Assembly: GCA_028583605.1 (NCBI GenBank)
Contig: CM053327.1
Location: 27,205,629 to 27,269,628, forward strand
DNA from: Dastarcus helophoroides
Lineage: Eukaryota; Arthropoda; Insecta; Coleoptera; Bothrideridae
Length of the DNA stretch: 64,000 bases
Direction of reading: 5' to 3'
Both the position numbers and the translations under genes were made by a program. The stretch's first letter is position 1; every line of letters starts with the position of its first letter. The notes under the pieces are model-generated. The model did not search any database. It was given only the letters and a program-made list of their open reading frames with translations, and had not been told where the DNA came from. Shown piece by piece: positions 1 through 10,799 of the stretch.

Positions 1-3000
1 CAAAGTCGAAATTTTTAAAAAGAAAGACGACTTCTTGTGGAAATTTTGGGAAACAGTCGAATTACTAAAAAGGAATAGAATTCTCAAATAAAAAAACTAA
101 CTTTTGAAAAAAGTGGAAATTTTCAAAACTTTGATTTTTTTAAAACGTCAACATTAAAGTAAAATGTCCAGTTTTTTAAAAAAAAGTTGAAATTTCGAGT
201 AACACTCCAAATTCTAAAAAACAGTGAAATTAAAAAAACGGTCAATATTTTGAAATAATTTGAATTTTTTAAAATAATCGATTTTTTTTAAACGAAGTTG
301 AAATTTTCAAAAAAAGTTTTGGGAAAATGTTGAAATTTTCTAAAATATTGATTTTTTACTAAATAAATTTAAAATTTTGAGAAAAAAAGCCACATTGTTT
401 AAAAATAAAAACGTTTTTTTTTTTCAAAACAAAGTGAATATTTTCAGATAAAGTTGGGTTCCTCAAAAATAGTCAAAATTTTGAAAAAAATTTGAAATAA
501 CAGATTTTTTTAAACAAAATAGAAATAAAAAAAGAGGAATTATTGTTGAAAGTTTGCGAAATAGTCTTATTACTATAAAAAAATGAAATTTCCAAAAAAC
601 CAAATTTTGAAGTCAAAATTTTTAAACATCGAATTATTAAAACAATGTCCAAATTTTCAAAAAATGTCAAGTTCTTCAAAAAAGTAGAAATTTCACGAGT
701 TACAGTCGCAATTCTAAAAACATCAAAATTTAAAAAAAAAGGTCAACATTTTGAAATAATTAAGATTTTTACAAAATAATCGATTTTTTTTAAACAATGT
801 AGAAATTTTCAAAAAAGTAAGATTATTGGAAAAAAGTTGAAATTTCAAGAAATAGTTGAAATTCTGGGAAAAAAATGTCAAAATTTGTCAAAAAAATCTA
901 AATTGTGGGGAAAAGTTGAAATCGTCAAAAATATTGATTATAAAAATATCGAAATTTTGAAAAAAAAGCCAAAATGTTCAAAAACTGGATTCTTCAAAAT
1001 AATCGAAATTTTGAAGAAAAATTTAAAATTTCGACTATTTTTAAACAAAAATTTTCAAAAACTGGATGATTTTGAATTTTTCTTTAAAATTTCGATTATT
1101 TTTGAAGAATCCAGTTTTTGGAAATTTTGCGAAACAGTCAAATTATTTTAAAAAATCGAATTTTCAAAAAAACATTAAATTTTGAAAAAATCGAAATTTT
1201 CGAAAACATCGACTTTTAAAATGTCCAGAATTTCAAAAAAATGTTCAATTAAAAAAGTCGAAATTTCGAGTAGTATTCGAAATTCTAAAAGCAGCGAAAT
1301 TTAAAAAAAAGGTCATTTTGAAATAATTTGAATTTTTTAAAATAATCGATTTTTTTAAACAGTTGAAATTTAAAAAAAAATTCTTTGAAAAAAAGTCGAA
1401 ATTTCGACAGTTGAAACTCTGGAAAAAAATGAAAATTGTCAAAAAAAATCTAAATTGCGGAAAACAGTTGAAATAGTAAAAAATATTGATTAAATAAAAA
1501 TCGAAATTTTGAAAAATAACCCAAAATGTTGAAAAAAAATGAATTCATCATAAATTGTCGAAATTTTCAAGAAAAATTCAAAATAATCTATTTTTCAAAA
1601 CAAAAATTTTCAAAAAAATTGAGTGCTTATAGAAATTTTGCGAAACAGTCCAATTAATTACTAAAACAAATTCAAATTTTCAATAACAAAATTTTGAAAA
1701 AGTCTAAATTTTCGAAAACATCGATTTTGAAACAACGTCCAAAATTTGAAAAGAATGTTCACATCTTCAAGAAATTGTGAAATTTCGAGTAGCAGTCGAG
1801 ATTCTAAAAAGAGCGAAATTTCCAAAAAAAAGACCGACATTTGGAAAAAATTTGAAATTTTCAAAATAAAAGAATTATTTTTAAAACAAAGATGAAATTT
1901 TTTAAAAAGTTGGGTCCTTCGATAAAAAAGTTAAAATTTGGAGAAAGGGCGAAATTGTGAAAAAAATTCAAAATTGTCAAAAAAAAATCCAAATTGTGAA
2001 AAAATTAAAATTTTCAAAATTCAAATTCGTTTTCTTAAAACAAAAAAGTCAATATTTTCAAAAAAAAAATTGGGTTCTTAAAAAATAGTTAAAAGATTCA
2101 AAACAATCGATTTATTATTAAAACAAAGTCGAAATATTCCAAAAAATGCGAGATCTTGTGGAAATTTTGCGAAACAATTACTAAGAAATAATTCAAATTT
2201 TCAAATGAAAAACTAAATTTTAAGAAAATTGAAATTTTCAAAAACATAGATTATTTAAAACAACGTCCAATGTCCAACTCTTCAAAAAAGACGAAGTTTT
2301 CAGTAGGATTCGACATTCTAAAAACAACGAAATTTTGAAAAAAAGGTCAAAATTTTGAAAAAAAAGGTCAAAATTTTGAAAACAAAAGGTGAAAATTTTG
2401 AAAAAACTAGAAATTTTCAAAATAATCAATTTTTTAAAGAGGGTTAAAATTTGTTAAACACCCAAAATACAAAACATCAAAAATATCCAGTTCTTCAAAA
2501 ATGTCGAACTTTCCAGTAACAGTCGAAATTTCGAGTAACAGTCGAAATTTCAAAGACGCGAATTTCAAAAAAGAAAAGCTCAAAATTTTGAAAACTTAAA
2601 ATTTTCAAAATAATCAATGTTTTTGTAAACTAGATTGAAATTTTCAAAAAAAGTTGGGTTCTTCGAAAAATAGTCGAAATTTCGAGAAACAGCGAAATTC
2701 TGAAAAAAATTTCGAAATTGTCAGAAAAAAATTCGAAATTGTCAAAAAAAAATCTAAATTGTGGAAAAAAGCCAAAATTTTCAAAAGTATTGATTTTTAA
2801 AAAAAAATCTTCAAAACTTTGAAAAAACTTCAAAATGCTTAAAATTAAAAGTTTTTTCAAAAATATTTGTAATTAAAAAAAAATTCAAATTAATTGAATT
2901 TTTAAGTCGAAATTTTCAAAAAAGGGCGAAACAGTTTAAAAATTGTTAAAAAATTAAAATAAAAAAAAACAGAATTTTGAAAAAGGCAGAAATTTTTAAA

Positions 3001-3480
3001 AACATCGATTCTTTTTAAAATAACGTCCAAAACTTTAAATATATCCAGTTCTTCAAAAAAGTCGAAATTTCAAAGACGCGAAATTCAAAAAAGAAAAGGT
3101 CAAAATTTTGAAAACTTAAAATTTTCAAAATAATCAATTTTTTTTTAAACTAGGTTGAAATTTAAAAAAAAAGTTGGGTTCTTCGAAAAAAAAGTCGAAA
3201 ATCTCGAGAAACAGTCGAAATTCCAAAAAAAAGATTGAAATTGTCGAAAAAATCTAAATTGTGGAAAAAAACTGAAATTTTCAAAAATATTGATTTTTTA
3301 AAACAAATTCGAAATTTTCAAAAAAAGCCAACATGTTAAAAAATAAAATCGTTTTTTCAGAAGAAAAGAATGTCAGTATTTTCAAAAAAAAAGTTGTGTT
3401 CTTCAAAAATAGTCGACATTTTTGAATAAGTCGAAATTTACAATGAATGTGACAATGTCGAAAAAAAAGGCAGACAGACA
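1..3480 (+). repeat. A-rich polarised sea with ~520-bp higher-order repeat
   Basis: The stretch is made almost wholly of variants of GTCGAAATTTTCAAAAA on the + strand. A recognisable module (a CGAGTA-type core followed by a CGAAATTCTAAAAA-type string) recurs near 196, 696, 1267, 1796, 2301, 2532 and 3066. Most spacings are 500-570 bp; one short step of about 230 bp suggests a deletion or partial unit. All open frames here are translations of the same low-complexity motif, rich in Lys, Phe and Asn, with no domain. I see no gene. The array runs off the left edge of the window. Confidence 0.85.
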
Positions 3481-5840
3481 TTTTTACACTTCCACTCCTT
3501 TACTGCACGTCAAGTGACCGTTTTATTTTTACAGAGGCTTCCTGTTCAAAAACTAGGTATTTGCTGACGTGACAGATAGGAATTAATGTAAAATTATGTC
3601 TAATGAGGTAGTCATTTTACTGTGACAGTTTTCTTGCACAATCGATGTTCCATTTAACGGAATAAGAAGAAAAACTGAATCAATTTAAATCAAGGAAAAC
3701 ACAAAAACCAATTTATTTATTCAAAGGCTACACTCGAGGCTACCGGGAGAAAAAAACCAAATATTTATTCTAATTAACGAAGCTTATTCCTGTTATTATT
3801 GTGGAACGACGGAGAAAAAATAACAAGCGCGCTAAGTGTTTGGGCAAATATTTGACTTGGAAGAAAAAATTAAAGAAAGCTGGCGTTTCGAATCGATCAT
3901 ATCCGGAGGCAAGACAAATATATCTCTCGAAATGAATCTGTGTCAGTTTGGGAGAGAAAGTTTCTTGACCTAAGTGCACCAGCGATCACCGGCGGTAGTT
4001 AGTATACTTCTTTCGGCCGTTAACAGCACGATTCTCATATTATATCTTCATTCCCCTTCACCGATTTTATTATGATTTGAATACTTTTGTGTAGAGGTAC
4101 ATTAAACGTTGTAGAGCCTATTTTGGGCGAATGTAGTTCTTCCGCTAAGTTCTCGAACGCTGAGAAATAATAAGAGTTAATGTGGTTTTACTGTGACGTG
4201 GGAAAATTGGTTCAACAATGGAACGATTATCTAACGAACGCAAAACGAACTCACTTTCTAATATACAGGCGCTACTGGGCGATTTGTTATTTTCTTTTCA
4301 TGACGAGAAATTGCGTCCATTCAAGATGTACGTTAATTGGTTTCTGCATGCAGATCATTGATGATTATTTCTCAGCAGCTCGATTTGTTCAACTGTGCGA
4401 TTTAATGTCGGAAGTGAAAATGACACTGGAAAAGTATCACTCGGCTAATTTCCATGGAAAGAGAATTCTTCCATCTCTTCTAAATCTGTGGAATTGAATA
4501 TTCCGATTCATCCTCCCCCTAAAATACTTAAAAAAATATGTAATTATTTCCGCATTCACGTCGATTAAGAAAGAAATGCCATTTCATTTAACAAAAAAGA
4601 TGTTTCATTTGACACCACTTCTATCGCAATCGAGAGTTATGAAGAGCTTTAAATTAGCTAACGAGACAGAATGATTATGATATCAGCGTTACTAAATGCA
4701 ACTAACAACTTCTGTACCAATTATAAATAAAACGATCGAGACACTTCATCAGATTCACGGTCAAACTCAACCTCCTGTTTCATTGCTACTTTTACTTGGT
4801 TCGTTATAGCACATTTAGATCGCATAATAAGCGCCTATTTACCATATTCTTCAATCCTCTAGCCCACGCTGCTGTTAACGTCAAACTGGGCTGCAACAGC
4901 CATTCGCTCAAGAAGTGTTGTGGCGATTTTTCGCCCGATCGCGATAGTTGTGATGGTCGTCCACTAAACGTGCATAACATTAACCTTCTTGACCATAATT
5001 TGCGTGCGTTTAACAAGACATTTTGTCGGTTATGGTTCTGGTTGCCTTCGAGCGGTGAATTATAAAAATCGCCATTTATGGAAGATGAGGTTAAAAGTTT
5101 GCATTCGCTAGATTACATCTCATTACTGTATTAATTGAATGCGTTTAAGATTGGTTTCGAATTGAGCCGAGCTTACGTCCAAACCAATTAAAGTCCAACC
5201 TCATTTCCTAGTAAGCGTACATCAAACTGGCAGTTTAGAGTTTCGCTTCCTTCAGGTAGCCTTTGAACGTGGTGCTATCTTTTGACGTCTAACAATTATT
5301 AAACGTCAAGTTGATTACTGTTTTCTTGGAGATTGCTCACATAAAGTGCTCCTTTCTGTAATTTGTTGTTCTTTCGGAGAAATGAAGAGTTTTATTAAAT
5401 CTACCAGAAGCGACTGATGCGGCCAGTAATCTAATTACTTTCGCTTTAAGTGAAACACGGATGGTTTTTAATTGTATAACAGGTATTACACCAAACTACA
5501 AGTAAGAGTTGAAGCGCGGTGACTTCTGAAAAAAACCAAACATATCTACATAAATAAACGCAATGTTGTAATTTCGAACTAATGAATTAACCCACATCAA
5601 CAGGTTACTGGTGCACATTATCTCTAGACAATGCTTCGACGAAGGCGAAGAGGTAGAAGTTGGATGTTATACGTTTTTTGTTTCAAGGCGCAGAAATGAT
5701 ACCAGCCATAGACGTAACTAGAATAAGGAAGTATGCCCCATCCCTTGGATCATGCAGGTAACAAAATTTGTATTCAACTGAGGAGGGGGGTTTCCAGAAA
5801 TTTTTATTTTATTTCTTCAAAATTCCTGCTTTCCTTTGTA
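3481..5840. other. Non-repetitive island, no recognised gene
   Basis: Ordinary mixed-composition sequence between two seas. It contains short unsupported open frames (for example 4180-4497 +, 105 codons, and 4796-5065 +, 89 codons). Neither has a motif I recognise, a convincing homologous domain or clear splice context. From 5840 it runs into the tandem SINE-type array. Confidence 0.5.
4180..4497 (+). CDS. Doubtful 105-codon open frame
   Basis: It has an ATG start, a balanced residue mix and several Cys and aromatic residues, which makes it less biased than the sea translations. I recognise no family, signal peptide or clear membrane segment. It lies in an island next to no recognisable gene, so a chance frame is the likelier explanation. 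It is listed only because it could be an exon of an unrecognised gene. Confidence 0.12.
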   Translation: MWFYCDVGKLVQQWNDYLTNAKRTHFLIYRRYWAICYFLFMTRNCVHSRCTLIGFCMQIIDDYFSAARFVQLCDLMSEVKMTLEKYHSANFHGKRILPSLLNLWN

Positions 5841-6555
5841 GGAGGTACCGAGACTAGAATACGTGAGATGAATGAGAGATGATAGTATGTAGTGGTGGCG
5901 GTGGCTCTGTGGTTAAGGAGTCAGCTTCTCACGTGAGGGTCCCGGATTCGAACCCCAGTCGGCGATCACACATTTTTGATTCTACTACAATTTCAGAAGT
6001 AAAATTAGAGATCCATTTGGCAGCATAGCACACATATGTTTACTTATTATGTTTACCGAGGTGTCGGATTATGGTCGACAGCAGAGGACGACTGTGTTGT
6101 CAAGAATGGCTGAGTTGTGGGAGGTGTCGAGACTAGGGTACGTGAAATGAATGAGTGGAATTGAAAGTATGTAGTGGTGGCGGTGGCTCTGTGGTTAAGG
6201 AGTCTGCTTCTCACGTGAGGGTCCCGGATTCGAACCCCGGTCGTCGATCACACATTTCTGATTCTACTACAATTTCAGAAGTAGAATTAGTGATCCATTT
6301 GGCAGCATAGCACACATATGTTTACTTATTATGTTTACCGAGGTGTCGGATTATGGTCGACAGCAGAGGACGACTGTGTTGTCAAGATTGGCTGAGTTGT
6401 GGGAGGTGTCGAGACTAGGGTACGTGAAATGAATAAGTAGAATTGAAAGTATGTAGTGGTGGCGGTGGCTCCGATGTTAAGGAACCTGTTTCTCATGCAA
6501 AGGTACCGGGTTTGGGCCCCGATCCTTGATCACAAATTTTTATTCTACTACACCT
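5841..6555 (+). repeat. Tandem array of a ~280-bp tRNA-derived SINE-like unit (2.5 copies)
   Basis: Three consecutive units start at 5841, 6120 and 6402 (steps of 279 and 282 bp). The first two are almost identical throughout. The third is truncated near 6555 and strongly diverged in its tRNA-like part. Each unit has a lead-in (GAGACTAG..TACGTGA..), a GTGGTGGCGGTGGCTC head, a tRNA-like segment and a body that includes GGCAGCATAGCACACATATG and GGACGACTGTGTTGTC. The array ends directly in a T-rich sea. The near-identity of units 1 and 2 implies a recent tandem duplication. Confidence 0.88.
5894..5970 (+). mobile_element. tRNA-like head, unit 1 (pol III A and B box-like)
   Basis: The segment has a box A-like stretch (TGGCTCTGTGGTTAAGGAG) and, about 40 bases on, a box B-like stretch (GGATTCGAACCCC), the arrangement of tRNA-derived SINE promoters. 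The base before TTCGA is A rather than the near-universal G, so a functional tRNA gene is unlikely. The same head recurs in the next unit at about 6175-6250 and, degraded, near 6455-6530. Confidence 0.7.
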
Positions 6556-6957
6556 TGAACTTTGGAAATTTCTTCGAAATGTTAACTTTTTCTCAAGATA
6601 TGTTTCTTTCTTTCCAAAGTTCTAATTTATTCTTCATTGTCGACTTCCTTTACAAAAATTTGATTTTAGCAAAATTTTAAATTTTTATCTCAAAATTTGT
6701 CTTTCTTTTGGAAAATTCGCCGTTTCTCAAACCTTTGATTTTCTTCCTTGAAATTCGTTTTCTCTTTAAAATTTCGATTTCTTTCAAAGTTCGTTCCTTT
6801 TTTTCTCAAAATTTAACTATTTTTTTTAAAATTCGACTTCTGTACGTCAATTTCCTCGAAATTAGCCTTTCTTTCCGAAATTTCGACTATTTTTTTCCCG
6901 AATTCGTTCTCTTTTTTGTTTCTCCAACTTTATTCGCAAAAATTGAAATACAAATCC

Positions 6958-7048
6958 TGTCGCCCTGAAACCAAGAAAGATTTTAAAAACACAACAAAGG
7001 TTGCTCTAACGCCCTTCAATTTTTGAAGATAACCAGTATGTTCCAGCA
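6958..7048. mobile_element. Interspersed GGGGACAAG repeat, copy A (rearranged)
   Basis: The first part (to about 7014) is the reverse complement of the TTAGAGCAACCTTTGTTGTG..TTGGTTTCAGGG part of the family. The second part (from about 7014, TTCAATTTTTGAAGATAACC) is in direct orientation. The two halves of the family consensus are thus joined head-on, as after an inversion. See the best copies at 21010-21120 and 27855-27995. Confidence 0.7.
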
Positions 7049-7574
7049 AAATTTATTCGCAAAATTCGATGTTTTTCTCAGTTTCGAAGTTTTTCTTAAA
7101 ATTTCGACTGTTTTCTCGAAATTTTGCCTTTTTTAAAAAAAATTCTGTTATTTTCCTTAACACCTGGCTTTTTCTGAAAAATTCCACTTTTTAGAGCCCC
7201 ATTTTCGAGAATATTAAGTGGTTTCTTAAAGTTTGCAATTTCTCGAAATTTTGTTTTTTATCTCTGAATATGATCTTAAATATTTCTAAAATGTTCGACT
7301 TTTTCCTCGAAAGTCGTCTGTTTCTGAAAATTTCGATCTTTTTGGATTTTTTTCCAAATTCGTTTTCGTTTTTGAAAACTTTGTGATTTTCTTCCTTAAA
7401 ATTCGTTTCCTCTCCAAAATTTCGATTTCTTTCAAAATTCGTCCTTTTTTTCTCAAAATTTTAACTATTTTTTCAAAATTCGACTTCTGTAAATTTCCAT
7501 TTTCTCTTTCTAGAAATTTAATTTTTATGCTTGAAATCCTTTTTTCTTGAAATTTTGACACCTTTTTTCAAAAT

Positions 7575-7990
7575 TTCGACTGTTTTGGCGAAATTTCGCT
7601 TTTTTTTGGTCAAAATTGCGTTACTTTTCCCAAAATTGGACATTTTCTAAGAATTTGGACCTTTTAGTTTTTTCACGAAATTTCGACTGCTTTTGCGAAA
7701 TTTCGCTTTTTTTTTGGTAAACATTCCGTTATCTTTTCCAACATTGGGCCTTCTCTGAGAATTGCGACCTTTTAGTTTTTCCTCGAAATTTCGACTGCTT
7801 TTGCGAAATTTCGCTTTTTTTTTGGTAAAAATTCCGTTTTCTTTCCCAACATTGGGCCTTCTCTGAGAATTGCGACATTTTAGTTTTTCCTTGAAATTTC
7901 GACTGCTTTTGCGAAATTTCGACTGCTTTTGGTCAAAATTCGGTTATTTTCCCCAACATTGGGCTTTTTCTGAGCATTTGGACCTTTTAG
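7575..7990 (-). repeat. 108-bp tandem repeat, ~4 units
   Basis: The landmark GCGAAATTTCG recurs at 7588, 7695, 7803 and 7911, steps of 107-108 bp. It is accompanied by repeated AACATTGGGC and GACCTTTTAG modules. The regular step distinguishes this block from the looser sea around it. Confidence 0.85.
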
Positions 7991-8608
7991 AATATGACTA
8001 TCAGAAGTATTGAGTGGTTTCTTCATCGAAATTTTGAGTTTCATCTCAAAATTCCATATTTAATATATTTCTGAAAATTTCAAGTTTGTAAATTTCTAAC
8101 TTTTTCTCGAAATACCATTAACATGAAATATCGAGCCAAAAGAGTCAAAATTTCTGAAACAAGTTTTAAAGAATTTAAAAATTTTGTTCAAAGTCAGAAA
8201 TTTCATAAACATTTTGCAGATTTGCATTTTCTTTACTCTTATGTACTTTTACATTCTGCAGAAAAACTTTCACTTGAGTCATTCTGTACCTAAAACAGGA
8301 CTATGAAAAGTTAAATATTTGGGCTTGTACTCTAGGAGATTCCATCCTTAGACCAGGACCGGATCAAGCTTTAAAGATGCCGGTGGCCCAATTGATTTAT
8401 GGGGGTCCTTATAAAAGTCAAACTTTTGAGAAAATACCGAATGTAGGGAATAACTAAAGTTTATTCATGGCAATAGAGGAGAATTTTTTATGAAGTAGGG
8501 AATTCTTGAAAATATTAAATCGCTTTTATTAGCAAAGAGGTTTAGACGAAAAGAATCAAATTTGCCAAATAATTACAGACTTGTATAATAGAATTAGCAA
8601 TCTTTCGT

Positions 8609-8690
8609 TGGCGTTACCGGAAATCCAACCCGGGACCTTCCGCAGTAGGTTAGCTCTCCGACACTTGAGCTACTACCCACGCTACCACCA
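8609..8690 (-). mobile_element. tRNA-derived SINE head
   Basis: On the minus strand the segment reads GGTGGTAGCG, then a box A-like TAGCTCAAGTGTCGG, then a box B-like GGGTTGGATTTCC. Spacing and order match a tRNA-derived SINE promoter. B box mismatches (GGTTGGATT for GGTTCGATT) and the lack of a clean cloverleaf argue against a live tRNA. It differs in sequence from the 5.9-kb array, so it is probably another SINE family. Confidence 0.65.
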
Positions 8691-8806
8691 ATTCCACTAT
8701 TGTATCGTATATTATTTAAAATGGCAGTCGTTACAACAGTAGATATTTTCGCCTGTGCTCGTAAACTTGCTACAAAAGCACAATGGAAGTTGTCATTAAC
8801 CTCTAA

Positions 8807-9112
8807 ATGTATTTATATAAAAATGTCTTTAGCGAGTTGAATAAAACATCTCTTCAAATCTCAGAATGCGGCAAATACGATGCATTAAATGCGTTGCATT
8901 ACGAAGCATTTTTAAGATATTTACATTATATTCACACCAAATGCGTTAATCAAAGGAAGGTACTCTATAGAAATCAACGTTCCACATTTTTGCTTCATTT
9001 CAATTCATTGTATTCTTTATGGCCGTATTCATTTCATAACTGGCATTCACCTGGTGCGATTCTTATATTAATTAGACCCTTACAACAAATAATTTCGGAG
9101 CGTGTGAATTAG
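8807..9112 (+). CDS. Doubtful 101-codon open frame
   Basis: Balanced composition with many Tyr, His and Leu residues, and no low-complexity bias. It has no recognised domain. It could be a decayed exon or a chance frame. Confidence 0.12.
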   Translation: MYLYKNVFSELNKTSLQISECGKYDALNALHYEAFLRYLHYIHTKCVNQRKVLYRNQRSTFLLHFNSLYSLWPYSFHNWHSPGAILILIRPLQQIISERVN

Positions 9113-9203
9113 CAAATGGGGTCGAAGGAATTTAGTTTGTATGTCATAAATGCTCAAACACTTAGGCCGGCTCGTTAATTGTCTTAGGTAAGGCATTACA
9201 AGA

Positions 9204-9519
9204 ACGTACGTAAGCAGAAGGCCGCCGTTGGAACCCTGAAATTTTAATCGCAAAAGTGACTGATACGGATTTCATAAGAGCTTGTGGTGTTACAAGTTTT
9301 AAACATTGTGTTTCTCTTGCGGCAAGACACGCAAATATCGGATTACCGCAAGCTGCGGTAAAGGAAATTCTCAACTGTGTTGTTCAAGGTAATGGGCTGT
9401 ATACTAAAACCGCTAATCGAATGTTTAACATGGCCAACAAAAGTGCCAGTGCGTCAAAGAAAACTTTATTATTAGTCGATCATGTTACTGGTGTTTCCAC
9501 TTTTTTTTATGCGCTATAA
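9204..9519 (+). CDS. Possible coding fragment, unrecognised
   Basis: The frame is open from after a TAA near 9211 to a stop at 9519, about 100 codons, with no ATG in its first part. The translation is well mixed in composition, with Ala, Val, Asn and Lys, and contains stretches such as SFKHCVSLAARHANIGLPQA. It looks more protein-like than most frames here, but I recognise no family. It could be an exon or a piece of a decayed mobile element. Confidence 0.2.
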
Positions 9520-9720
9520 GGCCCCATTAAGTGGCGAACAATGTTGCCCAGGTGTTGGCGATGCACCCACACACTTGCATGCAAAGTTGACCAGACAATA
9601 CAGACAATATTGAAAAATTTAAAGAACTAGTCTAGTTAGTGTGTTAACAGAGTAATTATTATTATCAAACATGTGTAATGTAAGGCCAGAGATTGTTATA
9701 TCAGAGCGTTTCCCAAACTT

Positions 9721-10570
9721 TTTTTTGTTATGGCAGGGTTATTTCTATGCTTTTTTTTTCGTGACCCACTAACGATTTTTTAACTAAATTAAAATTCTGT
9801 TTTTTTTTTCTCAAAATTTCGATTACATTTTGAGGCTAAAAGTATTTGGACTTTGATCCCAAAATTTTGCTTGGAAATCCCGAGTTAAAGTTTCAAAGTT
9901 TCTCTTTAATCTTAAAATTAGATTATACCATGCTAGGTTTTCCTTAAAATTTCATTTAATTCTTTATATTTTTTTAAAAAGTCGACATTACAATAAAGGT
10001 TTTTCTCAAAATTTCCGCTGAAATCTTGCTATTTTGAATTTCAAAATCAAATTTCAAGAAAAATGTAAAATGTTCTAATATTATAGCTTAAAGTCGAATA
10101 TGATCAAACTTTTGAGAGGAAACATGAAATGGTAAAGCTTTTCAAAAAACTGTCCAATTTAAACTTCTAGGTTTTGATGTTTACCCTATTTTTTTTTAAA
10201 TTTTGTATTTCAAATTTTTTCTAAAGATTTAAACTTTGGAAATCGTAAGTTTTTTTTAGATTTTCCTTAATTACAGTTAAAACCTCATTTTGTTTTTCTT
10301 TGTTTTCCAACACAAACGTTTAATTTTTTTTAACCTCTGGTCTAAACTCAAACTAGTCTTTTTCCTAAAGCCAATTTCAGCTAGAATTTTTCTCAACATT
10401 GAAATTGACTGTTTACAAATTTTTAATGAAAATTGGAGATTTTTTACACCTAAGATATCGACCTTAAAATAGAGATTTGAACTTCTTTCTTAAAAGTTAG
10501 AAATTATCTGGTTTCTTTCTTGAATTTTTCACAATTTCTCTGAAAATTTTCATTTTAATTAGAAAAGTCG
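9721..10570 (-). repeat. T-rich sea, diverged
   Basis: Loose T-rich sea with TTTCTCAAAATTTC-type units on the + strand. No gene is seen. At about 10570-10800 polarity switches to the A-rich array that follows, so the two oppositely oriented seas nearly abut. Confidence 0.7.
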
Positions 10571-10799
10571 ACTTCTAGTTAAAAATGGAAATTTAATACG
10601 AACATAAGAACGTAGAATTTTTATTGTGAGTCTAATGTTTCAATTTTTGTCAATACTTCAAATGTAAATCTTTAACGGAAAGTTTAAACAATCAATTATG
10701 AGAAAATTATCGAAATTTGAAAAGAATAAATACTTTTTAAAGGAAGACAAAACTTGGAAAAAAAGTGGACATTTCCAATATAAATTATACTTTTATAAA

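Larger units (their letters stand above)
6556..8110 (-). repeat. T-rich polarised sea (motif on minus strand)
   Basis: Variants of AAATTTCGACTTTTT, the reverse complement of the motif in the first sea. It is interrupted at 6958-7048 by a copy of the interspersed 'TTTCAGGGGACAAG' repeat. Open frames here (such as 6708-6968 + and 7286-7561 -) are sea translations with no domain. Confidence 0.8.
8111..9720. other. Island with one SINE-like fragment and two doubtful open frames
   Basis: Mixed-composition sequence. It contains a minus-strand tRNA-like fragment (8609-8690) and two open frames with fairly balanced composition. No protein family is recognised. Confidence 0.5.

Noticed and set aside
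3860..3920. Minus-strand GAAACGCC as a hammerhead remnant
   Set aside because: No CUGANGA box is found at a suitable distance.
5894..5970. Functional tRNA gene
   Set aside because: The T-arm lacks the G before TTCGA, no clean acceptor stem forms, and the unit is a ~280-bp repeat.
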